Below are positions 16,906-25,462 of a DNA stretch of 58,557 nucleotides, in pieces; the first letter of the stretch is position 1, and every line of letters starts with the position of its first letter. A program made the translations under genes and the position numbers. Source of the DNA: an uncultured Alphaproteobacteria bacterium (lineage in GTDB: Bacteria > Pseudomonadota > Alphaproteobacteria > HIMB59 > GCA-002718135). The stretch is from positions 1 to 58,557 of the forward strand of contig CACMKW010000007.1 of the NCBI GenBank assembly GCA_902614395.1, given 5' to 3'. Under the pieces are notes generated by a model. That model saw nothing but the letters and a program-made list of their open reading frames with translations, had not been told where the DNA came from and did no database searches.

Positions 16906-18966
16906 ATGAATGAACCATCAAGGCAAATACACTTAGATTTTCACACTTCAGAGCATATCCCTGATGTTGGAAAATATTTTTCAAAAGAACAATTTAAAGA
17001 AGCTCTACAAATTGGGCATATTAATCAAATTAATATTTTTGGAAAATGTCATCATAGTTGGTGTTATTATCCAACAAAATTAAAGCATGCAAAAATTCAT
17101 CCAAATTTAAAAATTGATTTACTTGGTCAACAAATTGAAGCTTGTCACGAAATTAATGTAAAAGCTCCAATATATTTAACTGTCGGATGGTCAGCACATG
17201 ATGCAGAAATTCATCCAGAATGGTGCGCAAGAAACAGTGACGGAAGTATAATTGAGTTTAATAAAAAAACTGGAAACGAAATTGAAGAAATTACAAGCAC
17301 CGGTCAACATAGCGATAAAGAGATAAGACAAAAAAGTAAACAGTTTAGACCTTATTGTAATTGGAAATTTATGTGTCCCTCGGGAAATTATGAAGAATTA
17401 ATTTCAAACATGGTTAGTGAATTGTGTTCAAATTACCAAGTGGATGGTTTTTTCTTTGATATACATTTCACTCAACTAAAATGTTACTGTGATAATTGTA
17501 AGCAATCTATAAAGGAAACTGGTTATGATATCGGTAACCCTGAAGAAGTAAATGCTCATTGGAATGAAATTGTTCTAAAAAATTTTACTAAAAAAATGAC
17601 TGCTCATATTCAGTCTATGAAATCAGATGCAAGTATATTTTATAATGGTTTAACTGTTCTTGAGAGAAAAGAAAATTTACTTTACCGCGTTCATGAAAAC
17701 TCAACTAAAAATGATTTAGAAGATTTACCAACAACTTGGGGCGGCTATGATAAGATAGCAACTCAGTCTAGATATTTTCATAATTATACAAATAAACCTA
17801 TAATTGGTATGAGTGGTAAATTTCATACTTCATGGGGAGAATTTGGAGGTTTTAAATATCCTGAAGCACTAAAATATGAAGCGGCTGCTATGATCTCCCA
17901 CGGTGCACGATGCAATTTTGGTGATCATCTTCACCCAAGTGGAGAAATGGATTTGGATACATATAAGAACGTCGGTGTTGCTTTTGAATATATAAAAAAA
18001 ATTGAAGAATATGGAATTGGCGGCAGACCTTTTTCAAATATTGCTCTTTATTTGACAGGTTCTTACAATGCCGATGATGGTGTTGCTAGAATGTTATTGG
18101 AAGAGCATATTGAATACGAAGTTGTAAGTATTAACGCTTCTCAAGAAAGAATTAACAACTTTGAATTAATCATTATTCCATCATCAAATACTCTATCGGA
18201 AGAGGAAATAAAAAAACTGAAACATTTTCAGAATAAAGGTGGGGCGTTGGTTGTAATTGGGAAAGGTGCTCTTAATAATAAAAGAGACAAATTTATTTTT
18301 GATCTCGGGGCAAAATATATCGGACCCTCTGATTTTGATATGGATTATGTACAAGTAAGAAAAGAGTTATCAAATAATTTAGTTTCTTCTCCATTTATAA
18401 CTTATTTACCTGGTATTAAATCAGAAGCAAATGAAGATAGTAGTATTCTAGCAGATATTAAAGTACCATATTTTAGTCGAACGTTAGAAAAATATAATGG
18501 ACATTTATATGCGCCAAACAAACTTGATAAAGAAAATTATCCAGCTGTAATACAATATAAGAACACAGTTTTTTTTGCTCATGATTTAGATAGGATATAT
18601 GCAGAAAATGGATCAAAAGTTCATCGTCAACTATTTGGAAATACAATTAGGCACTTACACAAAAATCTATTAATCGAAAGCAAGGGTTTACCAAGCTCTG
18701 GGAGAATAACATTACTTCATCAAGAAAATAAAAATCGATATGTTGTTCATCTCTTATATGCTCCTCCACTACAAAGAGGAAGATGTTTAATAATTGAAGA
18801 TGTGCCTGAAATTTACGGTGTTGAATTAAATATTAATCTAAATGAAAAAATTAAAAAAGTATATTTCGTAAATCTAGAAAAAGAAATCAAAATAGAAGAT
18901 TCACAATCTATCCAAATTAAAGTGGATAAGTTTCAAATACATGAAGCGTTAGTTTTGGAATATTAA
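16906..18966 (+). CDS. Putative glycoside hydrolase with beta-galactosidase trimerisation-like domain
   Basis: Large cytoplasmic protein (686 residues from the ATG at 16906; a TTG one codon earlier is also in frame). Residues 1-320 resemble hypothetical glycosyl hydrolases of the GHL6 type: a TIM-barrel pattern with HLDFHTSEHIPDVG, YLTVGWSAHDAEIHPEW, FFFDIHFTQLKCYCDNCK (candidate acidic catalytic residue, CxxC) and a pocket His in GKFHTSWGEFGG. From about 380 to 480 a flavodoxin-like GATase/trimerisation domain follows (NIALYLTGSYNADDGVARML, ELIIIPSSNTLSEEEI, GGALVVIGKGAL). No signal peptide is present, so it would act on imported oligosaccharide or glycoside. Exact family and substrate unknown. 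Confidence 0.65.
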   Translation: MNEPSRQIHLDFHTSEHIPDVGKYFSKEQFKEALQIGHINQINIFGKCHHSWCYYPTKLKHAKIHPNLKIDLLGQQIEACHEINVKAPIYLTVGWSAHDAEIHPEWCARNSDGSIIEFNKKTGNEIEEITSTGQHSDKEIRQKSKQFRPYCNWKFMCPSGNYEELISNMVSELCSNYQVDGFFFDIHFTQLKCYCDNCKQSIKETGYDIGNPEEVNAHWNEIVLKNFTKKMTAHIQSMKSDASIFYNGLTVLERKENLLYRVHENSTKNDLEDLPTTWGGYDKIATQSRYFHNYTNKPIIGMSGKFHTSWGEFGGFKYPEALKYEAAAMISHGARCNFGDHLHPSGEMDLDTYKNVGVAFEYIKKIEEYGIGGRPFSNIALYLTGSYNADDGVARMLLEEHIEYEVVSINASQERINNFELIIIPSSNTLSEEEIKKLKHFQNKGGALVVIGKGALNNKRDKFIFDLGAKYIGPSDFDMDYVQVRKELSNNLVSSPFITYLPGIKSEANEDSSILADIKVPYFSRTLEKYNGHLYAPNKLDKENYPAVIQYKNTVFFAHDLDRIYAENGSKVHRQLFGNTIRHLHKNLLIESKGLPSSGRITLLHQENKNRYVVHLLYAPPLQRGRCLIIEDVPEIYGVELNINLNEKIKKVYFVNLEKEIKIEDSQSIQIKVDKFQIHEALVLEY

Positions 18967-18977
18967 CTTTATAAATA

Positions 18978-19004
18978 AATAATAATTGATTTAAAATTAT
19001 TATT
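18978..19004 (+). terminator. AT-only inverted repeat after the glycosidase gene
   Basis: A perfect 10-base inverted repeat (AATAATAATT / AATTATTATT, 7-base loop) begins 11 bases after the glycosidase stop and ends about 20 bases before gloA. It contains only A and T, so the stem is weak. It may act as an inefficient terminator or 3' end protector between two forward genes. In DNA this AT-rich a chance origin is possible. Confidence 0.3.
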
Positions 19005-19023
19005 AGTATTATATTTATCTACA

Positions 19024-19449
19024 ATGAAATATTTGCATACAATGGTGAGGGTAGAAAATATTGATGCATCACTAGATTTTTACTGCAATAAGCTTGGATT
19101 GAAAGAAGTTAGAAGAGTAGAAAATGAAAAAGGTAGATTTACATTAATATTTTTAGCGGCAGAAAATAGTGATGAAAAAACTGGTTTATTAGAATTAACG
19201 TATAACTGGGATCCTGAAAAATATACTGGTGGAAGAAATTTTGGACATCTAGCTTACAGTGTTAAAAATATATATGAAGTTTGTGAAAAACTAATGAATA
19301 ATGGCGTTACTATAAACAGACCTCCAAGAGATGGGCACATGGCATTTGTTCGTTCTCCTGATGGAATTTCAATTGAAATTTTACAAGAAGGTGAATCATT
19401 GCCCCAACAAGAGCCTTGGAAATCAATGGAAAACTCTGGATCTTGGTAA
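19024..19449 (+). CDS. gloA: Lactoylglutathione lyase (glyoxalase I)
   Basis: Metalloenzyme that converts the methylglyoxal-glutathione hemithioacetal to S-lactoylglutathione. The protein (141 residues) has the typical start YLHTMVRVENIDASLDFYC, with the metal ligand His in YLHTM, Glu in LLELTYNWD, His in FGHLAYSV and Glu in SIEILQEG. KLGLKEVRR and SPDGISIEIL are also family hallmarks. Methylglyoxal detoxification suits a cell burning many sugars. It converges on the desaturase-type gene with only 2 bases between them. Confidence 0.93.
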   Translation: MKYLHTMVRVENIDASLDFYCNKLGLKEVRRVENEKGRFTLIFLAAENSDEKTGLLELTYNWDPEKYTGGRNFGHLAYSVKNIYEVCEKLMNNGVTINRPPRDGHMAFVRSPDGISIEILQEGESLPQQEPWKSMENSGSW

Positions 19450-19451
19450 AT

Positions 19452-20435
19452 TTAGTTATTTAATTTTACTTTGTAATATTTATTTTGATCTGTTGCTAAA
19501 GCGATAACAGCTGGTAAAACTTTTCTATAAAAATCAAAAAGACTAGTAAAAGGTTTAGGTAGTTCATTATCAATTTCTTTTCGTAATTTCTTTAAATTAT
19601 AAGACGGGATCATTGGGAACATATGATGTTCTAAATGATATTCCATGTGCCAATATAGAAAACTTAAAATTGGATTGATTCTCACAGAATAAGTGCTTAA
19701 ACGGTGATCCTTTGTATCAACTTTTGCAGCTAGGTGTTGCGTAACATTAACAGCAAACCAAATTGGCTTTCCAATATAAGTAGGTATAATAATATAAATA
19801 ATTGGTAAAAAAGAACCGATATAAAAAGAGTAAGCAAATACCATAACCCAAATAAAGACATAAAATCTGGAATTCAAAAGAATTTTTTTCTTTTCTTCTT
19901 TAGGTGCAGTTATATCAATGACTGGAGTAAATTTTCCAAAAGCATGTTTTAGAACCTCAAATTTGATTAATTTATGTGGATATAATAAATCTGTAAGAGG
20001 TATAAAATTCAAAAAGAATGCAAATAATTCAATAGGTCTTGAGACTTGAATTTCGTGATCATAATCATCTTCTGTTTGTAATGTTTTTGAATGATGAAAA
20101 GTATGACTCCAACGCCATCTAAAACCTTCAAAGTCACACATAAAAGAACTAATATGATAAAAAACTTCATTTATCCAACGTGTCTTAAAAGCAGTTCGAT
20201 GAACAGTTTCGTGCCAGTTCGCTACACTAAAAGCGTAAATTGTACCGTAAATAAAAAAGAACAAATATGTCCACCAAGTTCCTAAAGTTAGGTACGCTAG
20301 ATAACCTGATGCAAATAAAGATAAAAAATAAAAAAAGAAATGGATTAATCCAGGTAGATCTCTTCTTTTACTTAAGGCTTTTAATTTTTTTCTGTCGACT
20401 TCTGGTCTGTACCAATCATCGAGATTAACTTCCAT
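19452..20435 (-). CDS. Fatty-acid-desaturase/MocD-family di-iron membrane oxygenase, copy 1
   Basis: Integral membrane non-haem di-iron enzyme. The three histidine boxes are intact: HETVH (residues 75-79), HTFHH (111-115) and HLEHH (267-271), with extra conserved His in VTQHL (234) and KDHR (244). Two hydrophobic hairpins lie at about 30-70 and 190-230. Length 327. The box pattern HxxxH/HxxHH/HxxHH fits both acyl desaturases and rhizopine oxygenase MocD. It closes the operon SBP-permease-ATPase-PhyH-desaturase, 14 bases after the PhyH gene. That sugar-uptake context favours oxidation of an imported cyclitol or sugar over lipid desaturation. It is clearly paralogous to the genes at 25463 and 27359. 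Confidence 0.82.
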   Translation of the reverse strand: MEVNLDDWYRPEVDRKKLKALSKRRDLPGLIHFFFYFLSLFASGYLAYLTLGTWWTYLFFFIYGTIYAFSVANWHETVHRTAFKTRWINEVFYHISSFMCDFEGFRWRWSHTFHHSKTLQTEDDYDHEIQVSRPIELFAFFLNFIPLTDLLYPHKLIKFEVLKHAFGKFTPVIDITAPKEEKKKILLNSRFYVFIWVMVFAYSFYIGSFLPIIYIIIPTYIGKPIWFAVNVTQHLAAKVDTKDHRLSTYSVRINPILSFLYWHMEYHLEHHMFPMIPSYNLKKLRKEIDNELPKPFTSLFDFYRKVLPAVIALATDQNKYYKVKLNN

Positions 20436-20449
20436 GCTTGATAATTAAA

Positions 20450-21385
20450 TTAGTTATCCCAACGATCTAACCATGACCCATCAACTGTGGAGTCAAATTG
20501 GTCTTTTTTTGAAGTCCCTCTAAATTTAGTGTGTTCTTCTTCATAACCTTTAAACCAAGAATCCCAATCAGCTGTATAGCTTGGGTCTTCTGATTTTCTC
20601 ATTATGATTGGATCAACCAAACCAGTATGAAAACCAGCTTCATCTTTTGGATTTTGAAATCTTAGGTCAACACTCCATCTTACATCCTCAGATAAATTTT
20701 CAAGTGATCGATGGGGAACTAATTGATGTAAAAATAAAACTGAACCAGCCTTCATTTCACAAGTAACGACTTTCTCCTCTGGAATATCTTTGTCTTCAAT
20801 AAATAAATACCAAGAATCTTTTACTGAACCATCTTTCTTTTCTAATTTATGATTCAAAACTCTTTCAGGTCTATGTCCCCCAGGAACAACTTGCATGCAT
20901 CCATTATGTTTATTTACATCAAGAAATGGAATCCACGCAGCAGGCTGAGTGGTTTTTTCTGCTCCATCTTTTAAATAAGCAGAATCTTGGTGCCATGGAA
21001 CTGTCATCCTAGCTGTCTGAGGAGTTTTAGATCTAATATTCCAAACTGGATGACCAGAAATATCTTTGCCAACCCAATTTTCAACCATATCTAAAAGTTT
21101 TTTTGATCCCCATAAGTTAGCAAGTGCTGGTTTTAATTCACCTCTATGATGAATTAAAACCGAAGAACCTTTAAAATCTCTTTCGAGAGCAGCTAGTCTT
21201 TTAAAAACATCTTTATCATCATGTTTTTTTGTAATTTTTCCAGCTTGAAAAGCTTTTTCTGCAAAATCATCAACAATTTCTTCAAATTCATTTAAAATTG
21301 GATTTAACTCATCCATACTAAAAACATTTTCAACGATCGTATAACCTTCTTCGTTATATTGTTTTATTTGCGCATCACTAATCAT
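20450..21385 (-). CDS. Phytanoyl-CoA dioxygenase (PhyH) family protein, copy 2
   Basis: Predicted Fe(II)/2-oxoglutarate oxygenase. The iron ligands are read as PWHQDSAYL (HxD) and QLVPHRSLEN (distal His), with VRWSVDLRFQ supplying the 2-oxoglutarate Arg. Length 311 from the ATG at 21385, chosen because GGGAGG sits 5 bases upstream. GGHRPERVL and AGSVLFLHQL are typical PhyH segments. It lies between the CUT2 ATPase gene (14 bases upstream) and the desaturase-type gene, so two different iron oxygenases are encoded in one sugar-import operon. It is only distantly similar to the copy at 12452. Confidence 0.82.
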   Translation of the reverse strand: MISDAQIKQYNEEGYTIVENVFSMDELNPILNEFEEIVDDFAEKAFQAGKITKKHDDKDVFKRLAALERDFKGSSVLIHHRGELKPALANLWGSKKLLDMVENWVGKDISGHPVWNIRSKTPQTARMTVPWHQDSAYLKDGAEKTTQPAAWIPFLDVNKHNGCMQVVPGGHRPERVLNHKLEKKDGSVKDSWYLFIEDKDIPEEKVVTCEMKAGSVLFLHQLVPHRSLENLSEDVRWSVDLRFQNPKDEAGFHTGLVDPIIMRKSEDPSYTADWDSWFKGYEEEHTKFRGTSKKDQFDSTVDGSWLDRWDN

Positions 21386-21399
21386 AATTCCTCCCAAAA

Positions 21400-22137
21400 T
21401 TATCCATTTACTAATAAATCAGTGAGATGATCTATTGTTGTATCCTTTTTATCCAAATCAGCAATCTTTTCACCTCTTGCCATTACACATAAATGATCAG
21501 CAATTGGATACACATGACTCAAGTTGTGAGTAATAAATATTGATGTCACGCCTTGGCTTTTTAATCCTTCTACAAACCTTAGTACTTTATTTGTTTCTTT
21601 TACTGATAGGTGGTTTGTTGGTTCGTCTAATATTAAAACTTTTGATTTAAAATACATTGCTCTTGCAATGACAACACCTTGTCTTTCACCTCCGGATAAT
21701 TGGTTAACTGGTGTATCTGGAGATCTAAGATGCAATTCTACATCTGTTAATGCTTTCATAGCATCGTCCTGCATGGTTTTAGTTTTCATCAAACCAAAAT
21801 TGCCAACATTATATTGAGTTTGTTCACGTCCAATAAAAATATTTCTTGCAATAGACATTTCAGGGATCAAAGCTGAATACTGATAAATTGTTTCAATACC
21901 TAAATTCATTGCTTCTTTTGTAGATTTAAATTTAACCTTATTACCTTCAAAATATATATGACCTGAGTCAGGTTGATGTGCTCCAGATAAAATTTTAATT
22001 AATGTTGATTTACCAGCACCATTGTCTCCAATAAGACCAACAACAGAGTCTTTTTTTATCTTTAAGCTTAAATCTTTTAAAGCATGAACTCCTGAATAGT
22101 ATTTGTTTAAGCCCTCACAAACTATTATATCTTCCAT
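21400..22137 (-). CDS. Sugar ABC transporter ATP-binding protein (CUT2, FrcA-like single domain), system A
   Basis: Energises sugar import with the permease at 22140. It has one ATPase domain: Walker A GDNGAGKST, signature LSGGERQGVVIARA, Walker B VLILDEPTNHL and the switch His in IFITHNLSHV. At 245 residues it is half the size of RbsA/AraG-type tandem ATPases, like FrcA-type proteins, so it should work as a homodimer. Its start lies two bases after the permease stop. Confidence 0.92.
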   Translation of the reverse strand: MEDIIVCEGLNKYYSGVHALKDLSLKIKKDSVVGLIGDNGAGKSTLIKILSGAHQPDSGHIYFEGNKVKFKSTKEAMNLGIETIYQYSALIPEMSIARNIFIGREQTQYNVGNFGLMKTKTMQDDAMKALTDVELHLRSPDTPVNQLSGGERQGVVIARAMYFKSKVLILDEPTNHLSVKETNKVLRFVEGLKSQGVTSIFITHNLSHVYPIADHLCVMARGEKIADLDKKDTTIDHLTDLLVNG

Positions 22138-22139
22138 CT

Positions 22140-23120
22140 TTAATCCTTTGCCTTGTTTTGACCAATTCGTGTCGCCCTTCTACTTATATAAGTATTAAAC
22201 ACGACGGCTATAATAATTAAGGAACCTAAACCTGCTCTAAACCATTCAGCATCTATTCTAGCCATAATGATTCCACTTTCTAAAAACCTGATTAGTATTG
22301 CGCCAATAACGGCACCAAAAACTGTTCCGATACCTCCAAATAAACTGACACCACCAATAACTGCTGCAGCAATTGACTCTAGTTCTAATAAGTATCCTTG
22401 AGATGGTAATGGTGCTTCCAATCTAAATGTTTGAATCATTCCAGCAAAGCCAGCTAAAAAACCACATAAGATGAAACAAAACATTTTAACGTTTCCAGTC
22501 TTTATTCCCATTGAAGATGCTGCGTTTTGATCTCCGCCAGTTGCATAGATCCAGTTACCAACGTTACTTCTGTGAAGCATAACACCTAAAACTACGGCAA
22601 CTAAAAGAGCCCAGTACAAGGAAGCTCTAAATAACTCAAATTGATAAACGAATAACTCATTTGGTAAAATATGAGGAAATGGTGGTGGAAATCCTGCAGT
22701 AGCTACAGTTGTAAGACTTCTAGCAATATAGAGCATTCCAAGAGTTGCGATAAAAGAAGGAATTCCAAATCTTAAGGTAATAAATCCATTAACAAAACCA
22801 ACAATAATACCAATCATTAATCCTAGAAAAATAGCGAACCAAGGTGGTATCCCTTGATGCACCATTTGTACAATAGTCATCGGGACTAATGCAAAAACAG
22901 AACCTACAGATAAATCAAATTCACCTGAGATCATTAATATTGCAATGCCAATAGCAACAATAATATATTCGGGTGTAATACCCATAACTATTCTTATATT
23001 TCTTGCATCTAAAAATCTTTCATTAGCAATATAAAATCCAATCATTATTGCTAGAAACATTAAGAAGGTTGCTACTTCTGGTCTTACTAATAAACTTCTA
23101 AGACTAAAATTTTTACTCAT
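22140..23120 (-). CDS. Sugar ABC transporter permease (CUT2, RbsC/FrcC-like), system A
   Basis: Multi-span inner-membrane permease of 326 residues. Family motifs include MISGEFDLSVGSVFALVPM, GFVNGFITLRFGIPSFIATLGMLY (read in part), IYATGGDQNAASSMGIKTGNVKMF and AAAVIGGVSLFGGIGTVFGAVIGA, all diagnostic of RbsC-type proteins. It follows the SBP gene after a 55-base gap that contains a terminator-like hairpin (23135-23168), a design that would keep its level below that of the receptor. Confidence 0.93.
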   Translation of the reverse strand: MSKNFSLRSLLVRPEVATFLMFLAIMIGFYIANERFLDARNIRIVMGITPEYIIVAIGIAILMISGEFDLSVGSVFALVPMTIVQMVHQGIPPWFAIFLGLMIGIIVGFVNGFITLRFGIPSFIATLGMLYIARSLTTVATAGFPPPFPHILPNELFVYQFELFRASLYWALLVAVVLGVMLHRSNVGNWIYATGGDQNAASSMGIKTGNVKMFCFILCGFLAGFAGMIQTFRLEAPLPSQGYLLELESIAAAVIGGVSLFGGIGTVFGAVIGAILIRFLESGIIMARIDAEWFRAGLGSLIIIAVVFNTYISRRATRIGQNKAKD

Positions 23121-23134
23121 ATTTTTTTTATTTT

Positions 23135-23168
23135 AAAAAAAACCAGGCTCTGTTTAAAGAGCCTGGTT
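23135..23168 (-). terminator. Terminator-like hairpin between SBP and permease of system A
   Basis: Perfect stem AACCAGGCTC / GAGCCTGGTT (10 bases, possibly 11) with a short AT loop at 23141-23168. On the reverse strand it is followed directly by eight T residues. This is a full intrinsic-terminator signature, placed 7 bases after the SBP stop and about 14 bases before the permease start. It probably terminates part of the transcripts and protects the SBP message. Confidence 0.85.
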
Positions 23169-23175
23169 AAGATAT

Positions 23176-24141
23176 TTATCTAACTGACATTCCTTTGAAT
23201 GATCTGATTGTTTCAACATCATCAGGACCAATCATAGCTTTACCAGTATTGATATCTAGTGCACTTAAACCATACTTGTTCATTAAGTATAATTGGTGAA
23301 CTGACATGTAACCTTGGTAGTATGGCTGTTGGTCAACTGTTAGTTGAACATAACCTTTGTCCATTTCTTCGAAAACTACGTCAACTAAGTCGAAACCAGC
23401 AAGAAGAATTTCACCAGGTCCATAACCTAAGTTTCTTACTGCTGCAGCTGCACCAGCTTCCCAGAAACCTACATCAAGATATGCAGTTGTATTTGGGTTA
23501 GCTTGAACATAAGCTGCCACTCTGTTTCCAACAGTTGAAAGATCTAGACCTGATTCGATTTTCTCATAAGTTACTTTTCTATCAGGGTTAGCTGCTTTGT
23601 AATCTTCCATGAAACGTGCAATACCGTTTCCTCTAGTGTATGCCCATGATTGGTTCATGTCTGCAACACCGATTAGAACGTGAATATCTCCATCAGGAAA
23701 CATTTCAGAAAGATTAGCTGTTAATTCATAACCAGCTGCCTCTAAGTCTTGTCCAACATATGCTAGTCTGTTACTACCAGCAGCACCTTCTGGATCATCA
23801 GTATTAGCTGTAATTACTGGAATACCAGCAGCTAATGCTTCATCAACTGCAGCATCAAAGATAGTTGGGTTAGTAATTGTAGTTACGATACCATCAACAC
23901 CTTGAGCTATTGAAGACTCTAAGTTTTGTAATTGCTCTTGTTGATCTCCATCACCTGAAAGAGTTAACATTTGGCAATCAGCATTAATTTGTGCACAAGC
24001 ATCTTTAAAACCTTTATGAACAGCTGCCCAAAAAGCATTGTTCGTATCACTGTGCATTACGAAGTTAAATTTGTATTCTGCCTTCGCTGAAGTAGCAAAA
24101 AGCGCTACAGAGGCAAGAATAATTGAAGCAATTTTTTTCAT
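23176..24141 (-). CDS. Sugar-binding protein, periplasmic type 1 (RbsB/FrcB-like), system A
   Basis: Periplasmic receptor of 321 residues with a clear signal peptide (MKKIASIILASVALFATSAKA, cleavage before EYKFN). The mature part has the PBP1 pattern: HSDTNNAFWAAVHKGFKDA, LESSIAQGVDGIVTTITNP, AAGIPVITANTDDPEG, LAYVGQDLEAAGYELT and EILLAGFDLVDVV. A strong SD (AGGAGG, 5-base spacing) precedes the ATG. It leads the genes for permease, ATPase, PhyH and desaturase-type oxygenase, and follows the MocA-type gene by about 100 bases. Ligand unknown; a cyclitol, pentose or modified sugar is likely. Confidence 0.92.
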   Translation of the reverse strand: MKKIASIILASVALFATSAKAEYKFNFVMHSDTNNAFWAAVHKGFKDACAQINADCQMLTLSGDGDQQEQLQNLESSIAQGVDGIVTTITNPTIFDAAVDEALAAGIPVITANTDDPEGAAGSNRLAYVGQDLEAAGYELTANLSEMFPDGDIHVLIGVADMNQSWAYTRGNGIARFMEDYKAANPDRKVTYEKIESGLDLSTVGNRVAAYVQANPNTTAYLDVGFWEAGAAAAVRNLGYGPGEILLAGFDLVDVVFEEMDKGYVQLTVDQQPYYQGYMSVHQLYLMNKYGLSALDINTGKAMIGPDDVETIRSFKGMSVR

Positions 24142-24205
24142 GCATTCCTCCTATAAATAATAATTTCCTAGCAAGAATAGGTTAGTAAAACAAGGAGAAA
24201 TGTTG

Positions 24206-24227
24206 GCTATTTTAATGAAAAAATAGC
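24206..24227. repeat. Inverted repeat between MocA-type gene and SBP gene of system A
   Basis: Perfect 8-base inverted repeat GCTATTTT / AAAATAGC with a 6-base spacer, lying 17 bases after the dehydrogenase stop and 65 bases before the SBP start. No T-run follows on the reverse strand, so it is not a convincing terminator. It could be an operator for a LacI/GntR-type regulator or a processing hairpin. Confidence 0.4.
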
Positions 24228-24243
24228 GCAGTCAGCTTAAAAA

Positions 24244-25401
24244 TTAAGATGTGTCTTTTTTTAGGATATATCTTACAAAATCATCATGCATTGGTTCAGG
24301 CTTCACACAAGAAGAGCGAAGCTCTACTTCCACTTTATAAATTGATGAAATCATCGCACATTCAATTACATCTAAAACGTGAAGAGCAAGTTCTCCATTA
24401 CATCTATGCATTCTATTATTTTCAATTGCATCGATCATTTCGGCAAGCCCAATACCCCTATAATTTGCTTGTTCTGGTGCCTCATTACTTCTTCCACTAT
24501 GATTAACAATATTTGTTTTTCCAAGCGGTTTATCTTCAACACTAATATCCCTCCATTCAGATCCAAACTCTCCAGAGATAGATACTGGACCGCCAAACAT
24601 ATTTGGATCAGGGACTACTATTGAACCCTTAGTACCATAAAGTTCCATATGGTTACGTTTATGATTTAAGACATCAAATGAAATGAAACCCTGGACAATT
24701 GCTTTACTTTGAAACTCAATATTAAACATGTACGAAGTTGGGATTTCAACATCAAAAGTTTCTCCTTTTTTTGGACCAGCTTTGTATTCTCTTTTGTCAA
24801 AAAATTTTGCTCCTCTACCTCTTATATTTTTAACAGGCCCTAGAAGATTAACAAGTGTGGTAAAAAAATATGGACCCATGTCTATTACAGGCCCTCCGCC
24901 TTCTTGAAACCAAGACTCAGGACTTGGATGGAAATCTTGAACACCAGGAAAAGCAAATATAAAATTACCTGTTAAAACTTTTCCAATATCATTATTATCA
25001 ATTAAATTTCTAGTAAGCTGTCCTCCTCCTCCTAAAAAAGTATCAGGGGCATTACCAATATATAAGCTATTTTTTTTTGCTAAATTTAATAATTCTTTTG
25101 CATCATCAAATTTAACACTCATTGGTTTTTCACAATAAACATGTTTGTTTGCCTCAAGAGCTCTTTTAGATATTTCATAGTGCGCTTGAGGGATTGTGAG
25201 ATTAAGAATAATGTCTACATTTTTGTCATTTAATATTTCGTCAACTGATAGAGCTGCAATATTGTACTGCTCAGCTGTTTTTTTGGCTGCATCTAAATTG
25301 ATATCAGCACAAGCTACAAAATTTATATTATTAAAATATTCCTGAGCTCTAAAATATGTTTCTGCAATATTACCGCAGCCAATCAATCCAATATTTTTCA
25401 T
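24244..25401 (-). CDS. Gfo/Idh/MocA family oxidoreductase (sugar/cyclitol dehydrogenase), copy 2
   Basis: NAD(P)-dependent dehydrogenase of 385 residues. The Rossmann motif is GLIGCGNIAETYF, the EKP motif is in YCEKPMSVKF, and the C-terminal domain holds GGGPVIDMGPYFFTTLVNLLGP. It is a close paralogue of the protein at 11265-12407, down to the RCNGELALHVLD motif. It lies between a desaturase-type oxygenase gene and the system A receptor on the same strand. This echoes the moc arrangement of rhizobia, where a MocA dehydrogenase, a binding protein and an oxygenase handle a methylated inositol amine. That parallel is inference. Confidence 0.88.
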   Translation of the reverse strand: MKNIGLIGCGNIAETYFRAQEYFNNINFVACADINLDAAKKTAEQYNIAALSVDEILNDKNVDIILNLTIPQAHYEISKRALEANKHVYCEKPMSVKFDDAKELLNLAKKNSLYIGNAPDTFLGGGGQLTRNLIDNNDIGKVLTGNFIFAFPGVQDFHPSPESWFQEGGGPVIDMGPYFFTTLVNLLGPVKNIRGRGAKFFDKREYKAGPKKGETFDVEIPTSYMFNIEFQSKAIVQGFISFDVLNHKRNHMELYGTKGSIVVPDPNMFGGPVSISGEFGSEWRDISVEDKPLGKTNIVNHSGRSNEAPEQANYRGIGLAEMIDAIENNRMHRCNGELALHVLDVIECAMISSIYKVEVELRSSCVKPEPMHDDFVRYILKKDTS

Positions 25402-25462
25402 ATTGTTAAATGATATACATTACTACAAAATTTAAAATAAAAAATTGAAAAATAAATTTACG

